This document shows positions 23,893 to 35,800 of a stretch of 60,000 bases of DNA, piece after piece. The position numbers and the translations under genes are program-made. The stretch is taken from the NCBI RefSeq assembly GCF_910592395.1, contig NC_088319.1:3164001-3224000 (forward strand), in the 5' to 3' direction. A model generated the notes under the pieces. The model was not told where the DNA came from, made no database searches, and saw only the letters and a list, made by a program, of their open reading frames with translations. Numbering within the stretch: position 1 is the stretch's first letter; every line of letters begins with the position of its first letter. This stretch comes from Lineus longissimus (Eukaryota > Nemertea > Pilidiophora > Heteronemertea > Lineidae).

Positions 23893-26800
23893 GCGACTGG
23901 CACGCCCCTGTCCGGGTGCGGGAGCTGCAATATCGCCTATAGATTAGTTCGGAAAGTATCAGCAAGAATGCCCGAAAGCCGCAATAAAGCGGCACCGCAC
24001 TTGATATTTCATTGGCGGGATGTCAAACGGATTATTGCTGTCACAGAATCAAGTTTAGAGTATCCGAAGTCGCTTTGTAGTCTGTCCAATATACACGCGT
24101 AAAAGGTTTGATCAACGACATTGCTCTATTACACGAATATCGTGAGACCAATTATCACTATACCATATTTCGAACCTGGTTATTCCCGGGCGATGGCTAC
24201 AACTGATTATTAATCACCCTGTCCGCCATTTGGATGTTTGGCAATAAGAGGAAGCAATGACAACGCTGAAGTGAATGGTTGTCATACTACAAAGCCTACA
24301 CCGATTGTCGCAAGGAGATAATAGTCAGTTGATCTGACAAAATCCATCCGGTGGAAAGCAGTGGTCAGTATTCGCGTCTCCGGCGTACAGAGCCGGAGAA
24401 GTAAACATTAACCCTGATTTCCTCAGGATGGTCAAAACCGTTATCGAATCAAATTAGGGTCCCGTTGAACTAACATAACTGTTGTGTTGTTGACAAAATG
24501 TCCAGCATAATTAGTCCATGTTTCCCCAAAGCAGAAATTAATGATGATTCCTGCTATCGGCATGCCAGAGGAAGCGCTGGATATGCACGACCGGTGTGAC
24601 AGCGGATATAGTCCCCCTGGAGTCATAGTCCGATAGCATTGCATTTGACCAATTAAGCAGCATGATCTATTGTACCGCTAACACTAACCAAAACATTTAG
24701 CAATGCGGGCTATTGTTACACGGACTATCAGCCGTAGGACTACTATCCCCGTCACACCGGTGTTAGCAGTCAATCGAGAGGTTCATATTTTAATCCGAGG
24801 ACGCGAATGAGAATTCGAACGAGGTGATCTTTTTCACTGGTTGATATCAGCAAGGCAGGTTGATTGTTTTGTATTATCGTTTCTAGGCATACCATACAGG
24901 CATATCGCACAGTTTCATTGCATTACTGCAGCAGGCAAGGTGCCATCCGGCCACCTCGTTCTATCCTGGCCTCAAATCTGAATCTCTCCACTAGGAAGCC
25001 AATTACAAGTTTTAACTTGGAAATACTTCCTGCTCAATGTTTGAACGAGTTAATGACTATTCGGCCGTGGTGAATATCCAAGCGTTGTTTTTGCCGACAC
25101 CTCGTTATCTCCCCGGTTCTATGCGTCCTGGGTTGGGGCTGGTATGAGGCCAGTCTCGGGTGGAGCACCGAGGTGTTGGCTTACGTTTTAGCTCCAACCT
25201 CGTAGTGTTTGGTGAGGCAATCAATAAATCCAGCGAGGTATCACTTCCAGCTAAACTTTGAATTGTCCTCAGTCAAAATTTCTGGGTTACAATTGATTGT
25301 ATTTTGCGCTTAACCTCCGAGCTACTCACAGTCTTCGCCTCTTCAATAGGGCCGGCCACTTTTTCCGGGGGACCTTTTCTGTTTCGCGATGCATCACTGG
25401 CCAACTCATTCCTCTCTCATGGAATTACTCTGGGAACCCCAGAGTTCACAGCAGATCACTAGGCCGAGAGGAAGAAGCTATTAGAGTGTCAGTCCAATCG
25501 TCCAACCGGAAAAAACATCAATTTTGTCATTTCATCCTAGAGTGCACACTTACGGACTAGAGGTTATTCGGGAGGATTTCTAGGTACAGAAGTAGTCTTC
25601 CATGGAATGGGTCGGAGTTGGTTGGATTATCAAAGCTGTTTCTGTCGAACATTAGATGAACGTCGAGCCTGATATGCTCACGGGCGTGGATTTGGGGATC
25701 CTACCGCAGCGGACCGGTGAAATTAAGAAAAAAAACCTCCCAAAAACCTAGAACTCCAAACCCTAAAATTGTCATGGTCATAACCCGTCAAATAATCTCT
25801 GAATTTTTATGCCCCGGGTGAGGTCTTCCTGCCCTGGACATGGGTTCGGTTGAGATATAGGAAAAAAATATGACGGTTGATGTCTAAAGGAAAATGGCTT
25901 AACATCTGTCAGTGGTGTGTAGCCTCCGGCGACGGGAAGATATTTCCCGTGGATGGCCTTGTGCGTGCGAGAAATAACGAATAATGCTATTTTCTACAAT
26001 CTAAAAGTTTGGACGAAATGGAAAAGTCGTTTGATCGTCATTATGCTCCTGTAAATTTAATTCAACAAAAATACTTTCATAACGAAGCTCTGCCATATAC
26101 ATGACTGTACGTTGTCCCAGCGCATAAGTTCCCGACAGGTGGCCACTCGCAGTGTGTTGCAACTTTCGGCCAATCACGTGGCGGACTGTAATGGGGCAGA
26201 CTAACTGGTACCGCACAAATGATAAAACTCCTAATGGCATTAAGTATTAGGCCGGGTCTATTTGGCAAGCCGCTCGCCGAACAGGCATCTTTTTTTGTCC
26301 TGTTGGGAGAGCCGCTTGCCAAACAGCACTAAAAAGCCACCCTGTTCGGCAAGCCGGGCTTGCCAAATAGGGCAAAAATACTACCCTCTTTGGCGAGCCG
26401 GAGAGGTTACAACATGTTGGCCAATCTGAGAGCAGTGACGTCATATTCGAATTTATATGCGCATATTTAACAATGGCCGACTTCCCGCTCTCGATTCAAT
26501 TTCTGTTACTAAACTCGGGTTTTGGTCAATAATCCATGAAGAAGCATGTACATGTACATGACTGTATGGATTTACAAAAAAAGTCATAAACGTGATTTAA
26601 CTGATAAGCATGTTAAATGCATTAGTGTGCATTTCTAAAGGCGTTTCACTGTAACACCAGTGTTGCTGACCGTGTTGCTGTCGGGGTAGGACTGTATAAT
26701 TACTCAACTCTAACTCTTGTAATTCAATAAAACTGTCTATATTCATCTTCTCATCATAATATTCAGGTTTCTTTTCTTCATGTGCTCACAGCATCTCAGA

Positions 26801-29800
26801 TGTCCTCCATCATTTTTTCTCAACACACTCCCCCCAGTGCTGCCACCTATGCTAATTACCTTGAACTACAGTGTGTCCCAAAAAACTAAACTTATACAGG
26901 TTGTCCCAATGCGACATACTCCCCTCTGAAATCTGAGCACCGAAAATTTCACGCTTACTGCAACACTGGCTAAAATATTGAAACGAATTATGCGAAATAC
27001 CAACTGGCAAATATCGCTTGAACTATTCTCTCTACTCGTACTCCACAATTCGAATAAAGTATTTACTAAGTGAACGAAACCCTTAGTTGTATTTTCTTGT
27101 ATATGTTGTAGTTCTCAATGCTCATAGAATGTCTCTAGTCACAATACTCCACTAACATTGGCTAATCTGGATCTGAATCGCTTTCAACATCCTCTGGCAC
27201 AATGGTGGTCTCCAATAGCCTCAGCTTCTGTACTGGACGTCTCATCAATCCCGATTTCGTCTTCACCAGTACTGAGCGCACAAGACCGTCTCGTCCTGGA
27301 AAGATCTCCTCCACTCTTCCAAGCTTCCAATCCAGCTTCCTGGTGTTGTCCTCAGCGACTAGAACAACGTCTCCCTCATGAAGGTTATCTCGAACCTCAG
27401 TCCACTTCCTCAGTTGGTTCAGCTCAGTCAAATACTCCTTCGTCCATCGATTCCAAAAGATCCTTGACAGGTGCTGATTATAGGCCCATCTCTTGCTCAC
27501 TGCGACGGTAGTATGGCCTGCCAATGAGGCATCAGGCAGAACTTGTAGGCTCCGGCCAATCATCAGGTGTCCTGGAGTGATAGGCGACCAATCCTCTTTG
27601 TCTGCAGAGACACTAGTCAGGGGTCTAGAATTCAGTTGTGCTTCGATGTCCGAGAGTACAGTCTGCATCTCAAGGTATGTCAGGTGTGCTTTCCCAAGCA
27701 CTCTCCTCAGTGGTTTCTTGACGCTTTGCACGAGTCTCTCATAGAATCCTCCGTGCCATGGGGCTCTCTCCGTGATAAAACGCCATGTTATTCCCTTTCC
27801 TGTTATCTCCTCATTAAGCTTGTTCTTTCCATTCTTCTGTTTGTAAAGAATCCTCAGCAAGGTGTCTGCCTTTTTGAATGTCTTTGCGTTGTCAGAGAGA
27901 ATGAATACACATTTCCCTTTGCGATTCATCATGCGCTGCAGCCCAGCCATGAACTCTTCTGTAGTAAGATCTGGTGTGAGTTCCAGGTGCACTCCTCTAG
28001 TCACCATACACGTGAAGATCAGAATGTAAGCCTTCGTTGTCTCATCTCTGGACATCTTTACGTATAAAGGTCCTGCATAGTCTAATCCTATGTGCGTGAA
28101 AGGAAGACTCATGCTCACTCTTTCCACAGGCAGCGGCGCCATCTTTTGCTCAATCTCCTCTGGATCCTTACAAGCCTTGCACTTGTGAAGAATGCGTCTC
28201 ACTTCCTGTCTCCCATGAATAAGCCAGTACTTGTTTCTCAAGAAAGCCAGGGTTTGTGCTGGTCCTGTGTGTAGGTTAATCTGGTGGTAGTACAGAACTA
28301 ACTTATCCACAAATCGGTTGTGAGCAGGCAAGATGATGGGATGCTTAGTTTCCTCCGGCAATGGGGCGTAATGAAGACGACCTCCCACTCGCATCACTTG
28401 ATCCTTCTCGTCCCACTCTGGGCTCAATGGAGCCAGTTTACTCTCCATGGTGACTTGTCGTCCGGCTTTCAATTCCTCAATATCCTCCTGATACTTGAGC
28501 GATTGAGCCCATCTGATCCAGTGCAGCTCCTCCTGACGTCTGTCATTGAGAGTTGTTCCTGGAATGCTTTTCTCCTTGTCAGTTTCTCTCCCCTCGTTTT
28601 GATCTCTCCCCTCCTTTCGGGACCTATGGATCCTAATCCAACTCCTCGCTCTGCTCATTACCCTGATGAACTTCTGGTATGATGAGAATTTCTCAATGTA
28701 TTTCTCAGCAGCAGCAATATCCGTCTTGGCTACAGCAGCAATACCAATCTGACGAAGTTTGGGCTTGGCTTTCGAGTCAGCTATTTCCTCATCCTCCTTC
28801 TTGCTCTTCTCTTGTTCTGGCCACTGTTCTTCACTTTCAGTCAGGAAGGATGGACCATTCCACCACAATGAAGATTCAACCAGATTCTCAGCAGTAAGTC
28901 CTCGGGAACAAAGATCCGCAGGGTTCCATTTTCCTGGAACATGTCTCCAGTTGCAGGGTGGCACTAAGTTCTGAATCTCAGCTACTCTGTTTGCGACAAA
29001 TGTTTGCCATTTGTATGGTGGCTTGCTTAACCAGTGTGTGACAACCTTGGAATCTGTCCAGCAATTCACTGAAGCAATCGGAAGCTTGAGCTCTCTTTCC
29101 ACATACTTTGTTAACCTTGCTGTCACCAGTGATGCCATGAGCTCCAGTTCCGGGATGCTCCTCCTCTTTCCCAGGGGTGCTACTCTGGTCTTTGAGCTGA
29201 GTAGAGCAACGTGACGTCTCTCAGTTGAATCCTGGCTAGTCAAATAGACCACTCCTCCGTATGATGTCTCACATGCATCTCCAAAGCCGTGTAGGAAATA
29301 TACTGGATCCTGGAAGTCAGCAGGCACAATACACCTCGGTATCTTGATGCTGTCCAGTAGTGTCACTTCAGATTTCCAGCGTTTCCACTCCTCCTCTATC
29401 TCCGATGGTAGCGCGTCGTCCCATCCTCCAGTTGTGACCCATGATTGTTGGAAAATTTGCTTAGCCTTGAGTACAAAGGGCGATAGCATGCCAAGTGGAT
29501 CATAAATCCGATGGAGTTGTTTCAACACACTTCTCCTGGTCTCGATCTCCACATCCTCCATTTTGTCAACAAATGAGAACATGAGAACATCCTCCTTGGG
29601 TCGATATCTGACTCCCAGCGCCTTTGTTGAGATCTCTTCGCCAACCATCTTCTCTGTGAGCTCCGACGCGATGTCTTCCTTGGCAAGACCTGACAAAACT
29701 CCTGGTTTGTTGGATAGAAACTTCCTCATGTTCCATTCCGGGCTCAGAATCTCCTTCAGTCCAACTGCCAACTCCGCCACCTCATTATCCTCCTCATCTC

Positions 29801-32800
29801 CACTCAAAATATCATCCACGAAGATATTCTCCTCAATCTCTGCAGCAGCTTTTGGGTACTCCTCACGATGTGCCGCGACATGATCTAGCACAGTTTTGAT
29901 GCTTGAGAATGGCGAAGACGTTAATCCGAAGGTGACTGTGGTCAATCTGAAAACTTCCGGCTCCTTATCCGTGTCCAAGTCTCTCCATAGGAATCTCTGG
30001 CTATCTCGATCTATCTCCTTCATACTTACCTGGAGGAACATCTTTTCGATATCCGCTATCAATGCAATTCTGTGGCGCCTGAATCGCATCAAAACTCCAG
30101 GAAGGTCAGGTTGCAGGGCAGGTCCTGGTAATAAGGTGTCGTTGAGTGATACTCCATCCCGGCCTCTCATCGATCCATCGAAGACGATTCTAACCTTTGT
30201 TGTCGTCTTGTCCTCTCTCACTACTGGATGATGGGGCAAGTACCACACACTACGATCCTCCGGCTCCTTTTCCTCATTCACTCGTTCCGCTCGACCTTTC
30301 TTGATCAACTCATTGATTTGCTCCTGGTATCTCGCTGACAATGTAGGATCCTTTTTCAGTCTCTGCTCCAGACTACCAAGTCTCCTCATTGCTTGTTGTT
30401 TGTTTGATTTCAGAATTTTATCCTTCCACTCCGGATGTTTCAACAATCCTGTCTCATAACCATCCTTGATCTTGATTGTTTTCTCCTTGTGCTGTCTCAG
30501 GGCTTCAGTCTCAAGCTCTGAGAGGTGCTGGTTTTTCTCATTTGGTAGGATCCCTATGTGCTCCGTCTCCCAGTGCTTGGTCGCGATGTCTATCTCGCTG
30601 GACAGTTGAAATGTTGAATGATTGACTGGCAACGTTGTGTGGCTTTCCTGATCAGCGGGACAGGTTCCGGACACGATCCAACCAATGTGACTCCTCTGCG
30701 CTGAAAGACTGTTTCCTGATCCAAAGACTCTCTTATCCTGTAAGATTTTCATTGAATCCTGGATTCCTAACAGAACATCCACCGATTGACGTTTTCTCGG
30801 GAACTCATCAGCTATCTGGAGGTCTCTCAGCTGTTCAATCTTTGACAAATCCTCATTGACTTCATTGATATCAGCACATGGATTTTCTAGAACATAGGCG
30901 ATGATTTCGAACGTCTCTCCCTTCCATTTGGGTAGTATGCTCGACAAATGAAACTTGACTCGTTGGGTATCAAGTGTCATGACCTTTCCTCCTGCTAAGG
31001 TAAACTCTGCTGCAACTGGTTGACCATGCAGCTGCAAACTCCTTGCCATTCGCTTGCTGACAAATGTGGCTCCACTCCCTGAGTCAAAGAGAACTCGTCC
31101 ATGTGCGACTGCATTCCTCGACTCCAATTTCGCTAGGCCTGTCTGTAACAGTACTTCACCATCTGTCTCTCTGGCTTTCACGAAGTAGTGGGGTGATTTC
31201 ACGGTCTCCTCAGGCTTGTTACCATCTCCACTTGTCTCCTTTTCGCTCGATGTTTCCTGGTTGCTCCCAGTCTTGTTTCCTCCTTGCTTGTCGAAATGTA
31301 AGAGTGTGTGATGCTTCCTCGAGCAATTCTTACAGCTAGATGACCGACATGCATCCACAAAGTGAGTAGTCCGCAAGCAGTTGAAACATGCCTTTGACGC
31401 TTTCACTTTCTCAACTCGCTCTGACACAGGCATCGACTTCACTGTTGGACAACTTGATGAGAAGTGCCTAAGTTGACAGAATATGCACGATTCCTCCTTG
31501 TTGGGTTTCGGTGTCCTCTGAGATATCTGAAGAGCATGACCTGTAGGCTTCTTAGATTCCTTCTGGTAATCCTTAACCCACTTCTTCTCTTTCTCCTTCT
31601 CCTTCTCGGGTTTATCTCGTTTGCTTGGCTCCGTTCGCCTCGCAACCTTGACGGCATCTTGCAGCTTCTCCAAAAGAGTGTCGAAACGTATCGGTAATTC
31701 CGACGTCGTCCCCATCGACTTCTCCTCTTTGATTATCTCTCCATCCCATTTTTTGAGAAGTCCCTTTGGCAGTTTTGGTCGGACAAGGGCTGTAAAGATC
31801 CAGCTTGCCCTTACCACGTGTTTGTCATCTTCTGTTCGTTTCATGATGTAATTCCAGTTGGAATTAAGCAGGTTGTAGAGAGAATCAAGATCCTTTGCTG
31901 AGGGCGAACTGACAGCAGGCACTGCAGCAATCTCGTTCACTGCCTTCTGGATCTTTGTCAACACATCTCCGTACCTATTCTCCAAAAACTCAAGGATGTC
32001 ATCTGAACTTGGATCCTTTAGTCCACTGATGAGTTTGGATACCTCTCCATCAACTAATGATATGACTATGTGGGTCTTTTCCACCTCGCTATAGCCTGGT
32101 TTTTCTAATTCAGTCTCTACCAGTTGTTTCCACTGGTCAAACAACTCGACATCACCTTTGAATTTCGGTATCTGAACATAACGCTTCTTGTGCGATAAGG
32201 TCCCTAGAATCCTTTCTAACTGATCACCAGAAATTCCTGTTTGTACTGATTCCAGGGTCTCCTTCATGGCGGCGGCAAAGTGCTCAGGTGTGAAAGTATC
32301 ACTCGACTTCTCCGACGGGGTACGCCTCTCCTTCTCAGCATCCGCTTGCAGTTGTTGAACCATGGCAGAAATGTCGTAGTACTGGGTGCGATACCTCTCC
32401 TCTGACTCAGTCTCAACTCTCAAGGCTTCATCGTTCAGTTTCCCTAAATCAGGATGGAAGTCCACCTCAGTCTGTACGTCCTTCAATTCACCGTAGACCG
32501 CATTCAGCTCTTCCATGGCATTACCCGTTTTTCGCACGGCTGTCTCAAACTGGGTAACGCGATCTCCTTTGTCGTACAAGTTACATGCTTCCCTGTAATA
32601 CCTTGTCACAGTGTTTTCCTGTCGAGTGTACTTCCCGCGACATATTTTGCGTTTATCACACAGTGATTGCAAGGTTGGTGGTTCACCCATGGTTGCAGTT
32701 TTACTCAAAACTCAAAACTCAAAAAACTCAGATCTCAGAGAGAATGACTGAAATAAGCACAGTAGCAATCTAAACCCTTGGAATTTCAGCCAGTTGATAA

Positions 32801-35800
32801 ATTCCCTGTGTCAATATGACATGAACTCAACCCTGTAGTATCATGAACAGCATAGAGGGCAGCACAAGAAATTTCTCAAACCCCAGATAAACTCAGATGA
32901 AACGTTGCAAAATAGAACCTTAGGAAAAGTGTAGCTGTGAACACATGAAAGCGACAATACAAAATGGTAGCATAGAAGTTGGCTTGAAATGCAACTAAAA
33001 TATGCAAGATGAATTGGCACTGCTAACACCGTACACGTTGGGTGTTATGAACTCGCAAAGTGATATTCCAAGTTTCACCAAGGCCTACTCATAAGCATGA
33101 CAACGTAACAACAACTCGTGTGTTCTACTCAAGAAAGACGCAAATTCTCCACTTAACACTGATGTGGTAAACTTGCTAACACTGTAAGGTCACTCAAAAC
33201 CCACAGTGAGACTCTAAACTCAACTCGATGTTGGCGTGTAGCAAGGTCAAATTACAACCTCTACTTACAGCGAAGATTCTCAATCTCGACTCAAGATAGC
33301 GTGCAGCAAGGTCAAATTACAACCTGTAACTGCAGCGAAGATTCTCAAGACCAAATACAGCTTTTAGTCAGAAGAAATACTCACAACTCGTAGTATGCAG
33401 TAGGTCAACTTACAACCTAAAGCATAGACTCATGTGGTGATTCTAGTACAAAGGCCTACTCAAACCTAGACTAGATGCTCAAAAACTCAAGACACAGTTA
33501 CAATGTACATGTACAATGAAATCCCACAGTAAAAGGCCAACTTCTATACCAAATACTAGGCAAAGTTCATAAATTTACTCAATATCTGAAAGAGAATTCA
33601 AATATTAGTTCATGCATATCATGTGTGTGACAACAATGCACAAAGCTGGAATGTAGCAGTCCTTGGAAGATGGTGACTCGCTAACTCGGTAATGTCTCTT
33701 GGAATCAGAGGCTGGTGCTCGGTTCAAACAGTTCAGTTCATCAATGCAGCACGGCATGGACATCGGATGACCTTGAACTTGGGTGGAAGTGTTACTCGGA
33801 TATTGAGCATAAATTGACGATGCTCAAAGATGACGACGATGCTAACAGCTATCGACGATTGCTCGATGTTGAGAACGACAGTTCTCACACAGGGACGAGG
33901 AACGAAGAAACTCGTTGATCGTCTGGCTTTGAGAACACAATTACTCGACAGTGTTCTCCGACTCGACTCGTTAGACGCTCAACACACTCTTGTGTAGGAT
34001 CACATCAGCCACGAATTTGGCAAATGATGTGCGAATGATGCTCATCGACGATGTACCAGCTACTCGACAATGCTGGGATGTTGAGAACACGACAACTCGA
34101 CAGTGTTCTCCGACTCGGTGACTCGACGAAACTCAAGCGTTGGTGGGATCAGCAACGACAGGAATTCGACAATCCGCGACCATCGATGTGACATACAACT
34201 GGACTTTGAATGTCACTTGACTCTTCCTCAGCATGCTGCCTGTGCTCAAAGCTCACTCGGATTTGAACTGACGTGGTGTTCCAAAATCCAAGGTTGATGG
34301 AGGGACAGCACAATTAATGTTCTCTTGTCGTCTTAACGGCATCCAAATTGCAACAGCAGTCCTTCATTTGGATGATTTCAGCATGCATATGCATTTGCAC
34401 TGAGCAGCATACTAGCAGAGGCCAAATGCACAGGCCAACTCTGTACAAAATGTACATGGATAGCACATGGTTTCTCACTTTTTACAGTTCTCAAATGTCA
34501 CCTCACTGCTCCACTATCCGGTCGGTAAGAGACCTAATGTCGGGGTAGGACTGTATAATTACTCAACTCTAACTCTTGTAATTCAATAAAACTGTCTATA
34601 TTCATCTTCTCATCATAATATTCAGGTTTCTTTTCTTCATGTGCTCACAGCATCTCAGATGTCCTCCATCATTTTTTCTCAACACACTCCCCCCAGTGCT
34701 GCCACCTATGCTAATTACCTTGAACTACAGTGTGTCCCAAAAAACTAAACTTATACAGGTTGTCCCAATGCGACAGTTGCCACGAATGATAATGAGCTCC
34801 TGGATGATTGAATATGCATGAGTTCGGCTCTCAGGGCAGAAAAAAGGCGCTGTTTGGTGAGCCGGGCTTGCCAAATAGTCACTTCCTAAGTATTAACTGC
34901 AACCTTTTGGGTACGTATTTCCAAAGTACTGGTGCACTATGTAACACAACGTCGTCATAAAAACCAGACCAGGATTATGTAAATATTGCAAGATAGTAAA
35001 CATACGCCTCCATCAAGATCAACTGATAAATGGCCATCCTTAGGTGCGGGTATGATTGCTTAGCATCTAAATCTTTGACCATGAGTGACCAAAGTTAATT
35101 TACTATGGGTCAACTCAATATCATGATGATAGCCACTATGGTATGCCCAGCTTGGTGATTTGTGTGGTCGATTTGTTGCATTTGTATTGAAGGACATTAC
35201 CACGTTTATGTAATACAATTCAGTGCCGGTGTAATATATGTGAGTGTTTCCCGTGTGTAAGTGTTTCCCCTCATTGTTTGGGAACGCTCAAAAATAGATT
35301 GACAAGTTTTTCTGTGTATCCCCCCTATTGAAAAGTCGTGGTCTCTCTAGCTGCCTATTGTTTGGAAACACTGACACATGGGGAACAACCACAGATGTTA
35401 CACCGGCACTGTAGAATGAGATCACCACGCGTATGGAAGTGTAGGACACTGTAGATGTGATGCACAGCGGCGTGTAGAAATAGCAGAAGTTAATGCATTG
35501 GAACTACATGCACCTTTGATGAAAATAACTCGACATTTCGAACATCCTGATCAACAGGTTTTTAATACTCCTACGTTCTACGCTGAGTATATTGAAAAAC
35601 TCTAGTACCAGGATGATTTTCGAAGAAATCATCACTAAACGTATGTGTAAAATGAAATTAATTGGAGATCGATATGTATTCAGGAGATTTTCCATTGAAA
35701 AAATAATTTACTCTGCAATGCTCATGATGGTTGATGGTCCGTTGTCCTTGATGATACCTATTAATACTCCTCCCCTCCATCTGGTGATGTCCTCATTTGA

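Larger units (their letters stand above)
19437..26240 (-). other. Intron 1 of the mGluR-like gene, 3' part
   Basis: A non-coding stretch of intron 1 downstream of the nested BEL/MITE block. It contains a GC-rich hairpin (20090-20124), a long inverted repeat (21346-22062), a trinucleotide microsatellite (23813-23891) and one copy of a dispersed repeat (24778-24938). A plus-strand frame at 20455-20934 has no recognisable content. Confidence 0.7.
26679..34775 (-). mobile_element. Complete BEL/Pao LTR retrotransposon
   Basis: An 8,097-bp element on the minus strand, the same sense as the host gene. Its two 238-bp LTRs (26679-26916 and 34538-34775) looked identical base for base. They begin TGTCG and end CGACA. 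The 5-bp duplication GTTGC flanks it (26674-26678 and 34776-34780), as is usual for BEL/Pao. One uninterrupted open frame (27162-32690) encodes gag- and pol-type functions. A purine-rich tract (CAGAGGGGAGTA on the minus strand) precedes the 3' LTR. Identical LTRs and an intact frame mean a recent insertion that may still be competent. I could not identify the primer-binding site with confidence. Confidence 0.97.
26250..34886. mobile_element. MITE with 9-bp target duplication, split by the BEL element
   Basis: The outer ends are inverted repeats. The left reads GGCCGGGTCTATTTGGCAAG (26250 on). The right, reversed, reads GGAAGTGACTATTTGGCAAG (from 34886). The 9-bp direct repeat TAAGTATTA flanks them (26241-26249 and 34887-34895). 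Without the BEL element the host MITE is about 530 bp: 26250-26678 plus 34781-34886. It contains several 'ggcaagccgg'/'ccggcttgcc' palindromes and no coding sequence. The 9-bp duplication suggests a Mutator-like source (inference). Confidence 0.8.

Noticed and set aside
23692-23995. Poly-Leu, poly-Ser and poly-Val frames
   Set aside because: Products of the ACG/AAC microsatellite.
27158-32773. Numerous plus-strand frames opposite the BEL polyprotein
   Set aside because: All are antisense or off-frame shadows of the 1,842-codon minus-strand frame.
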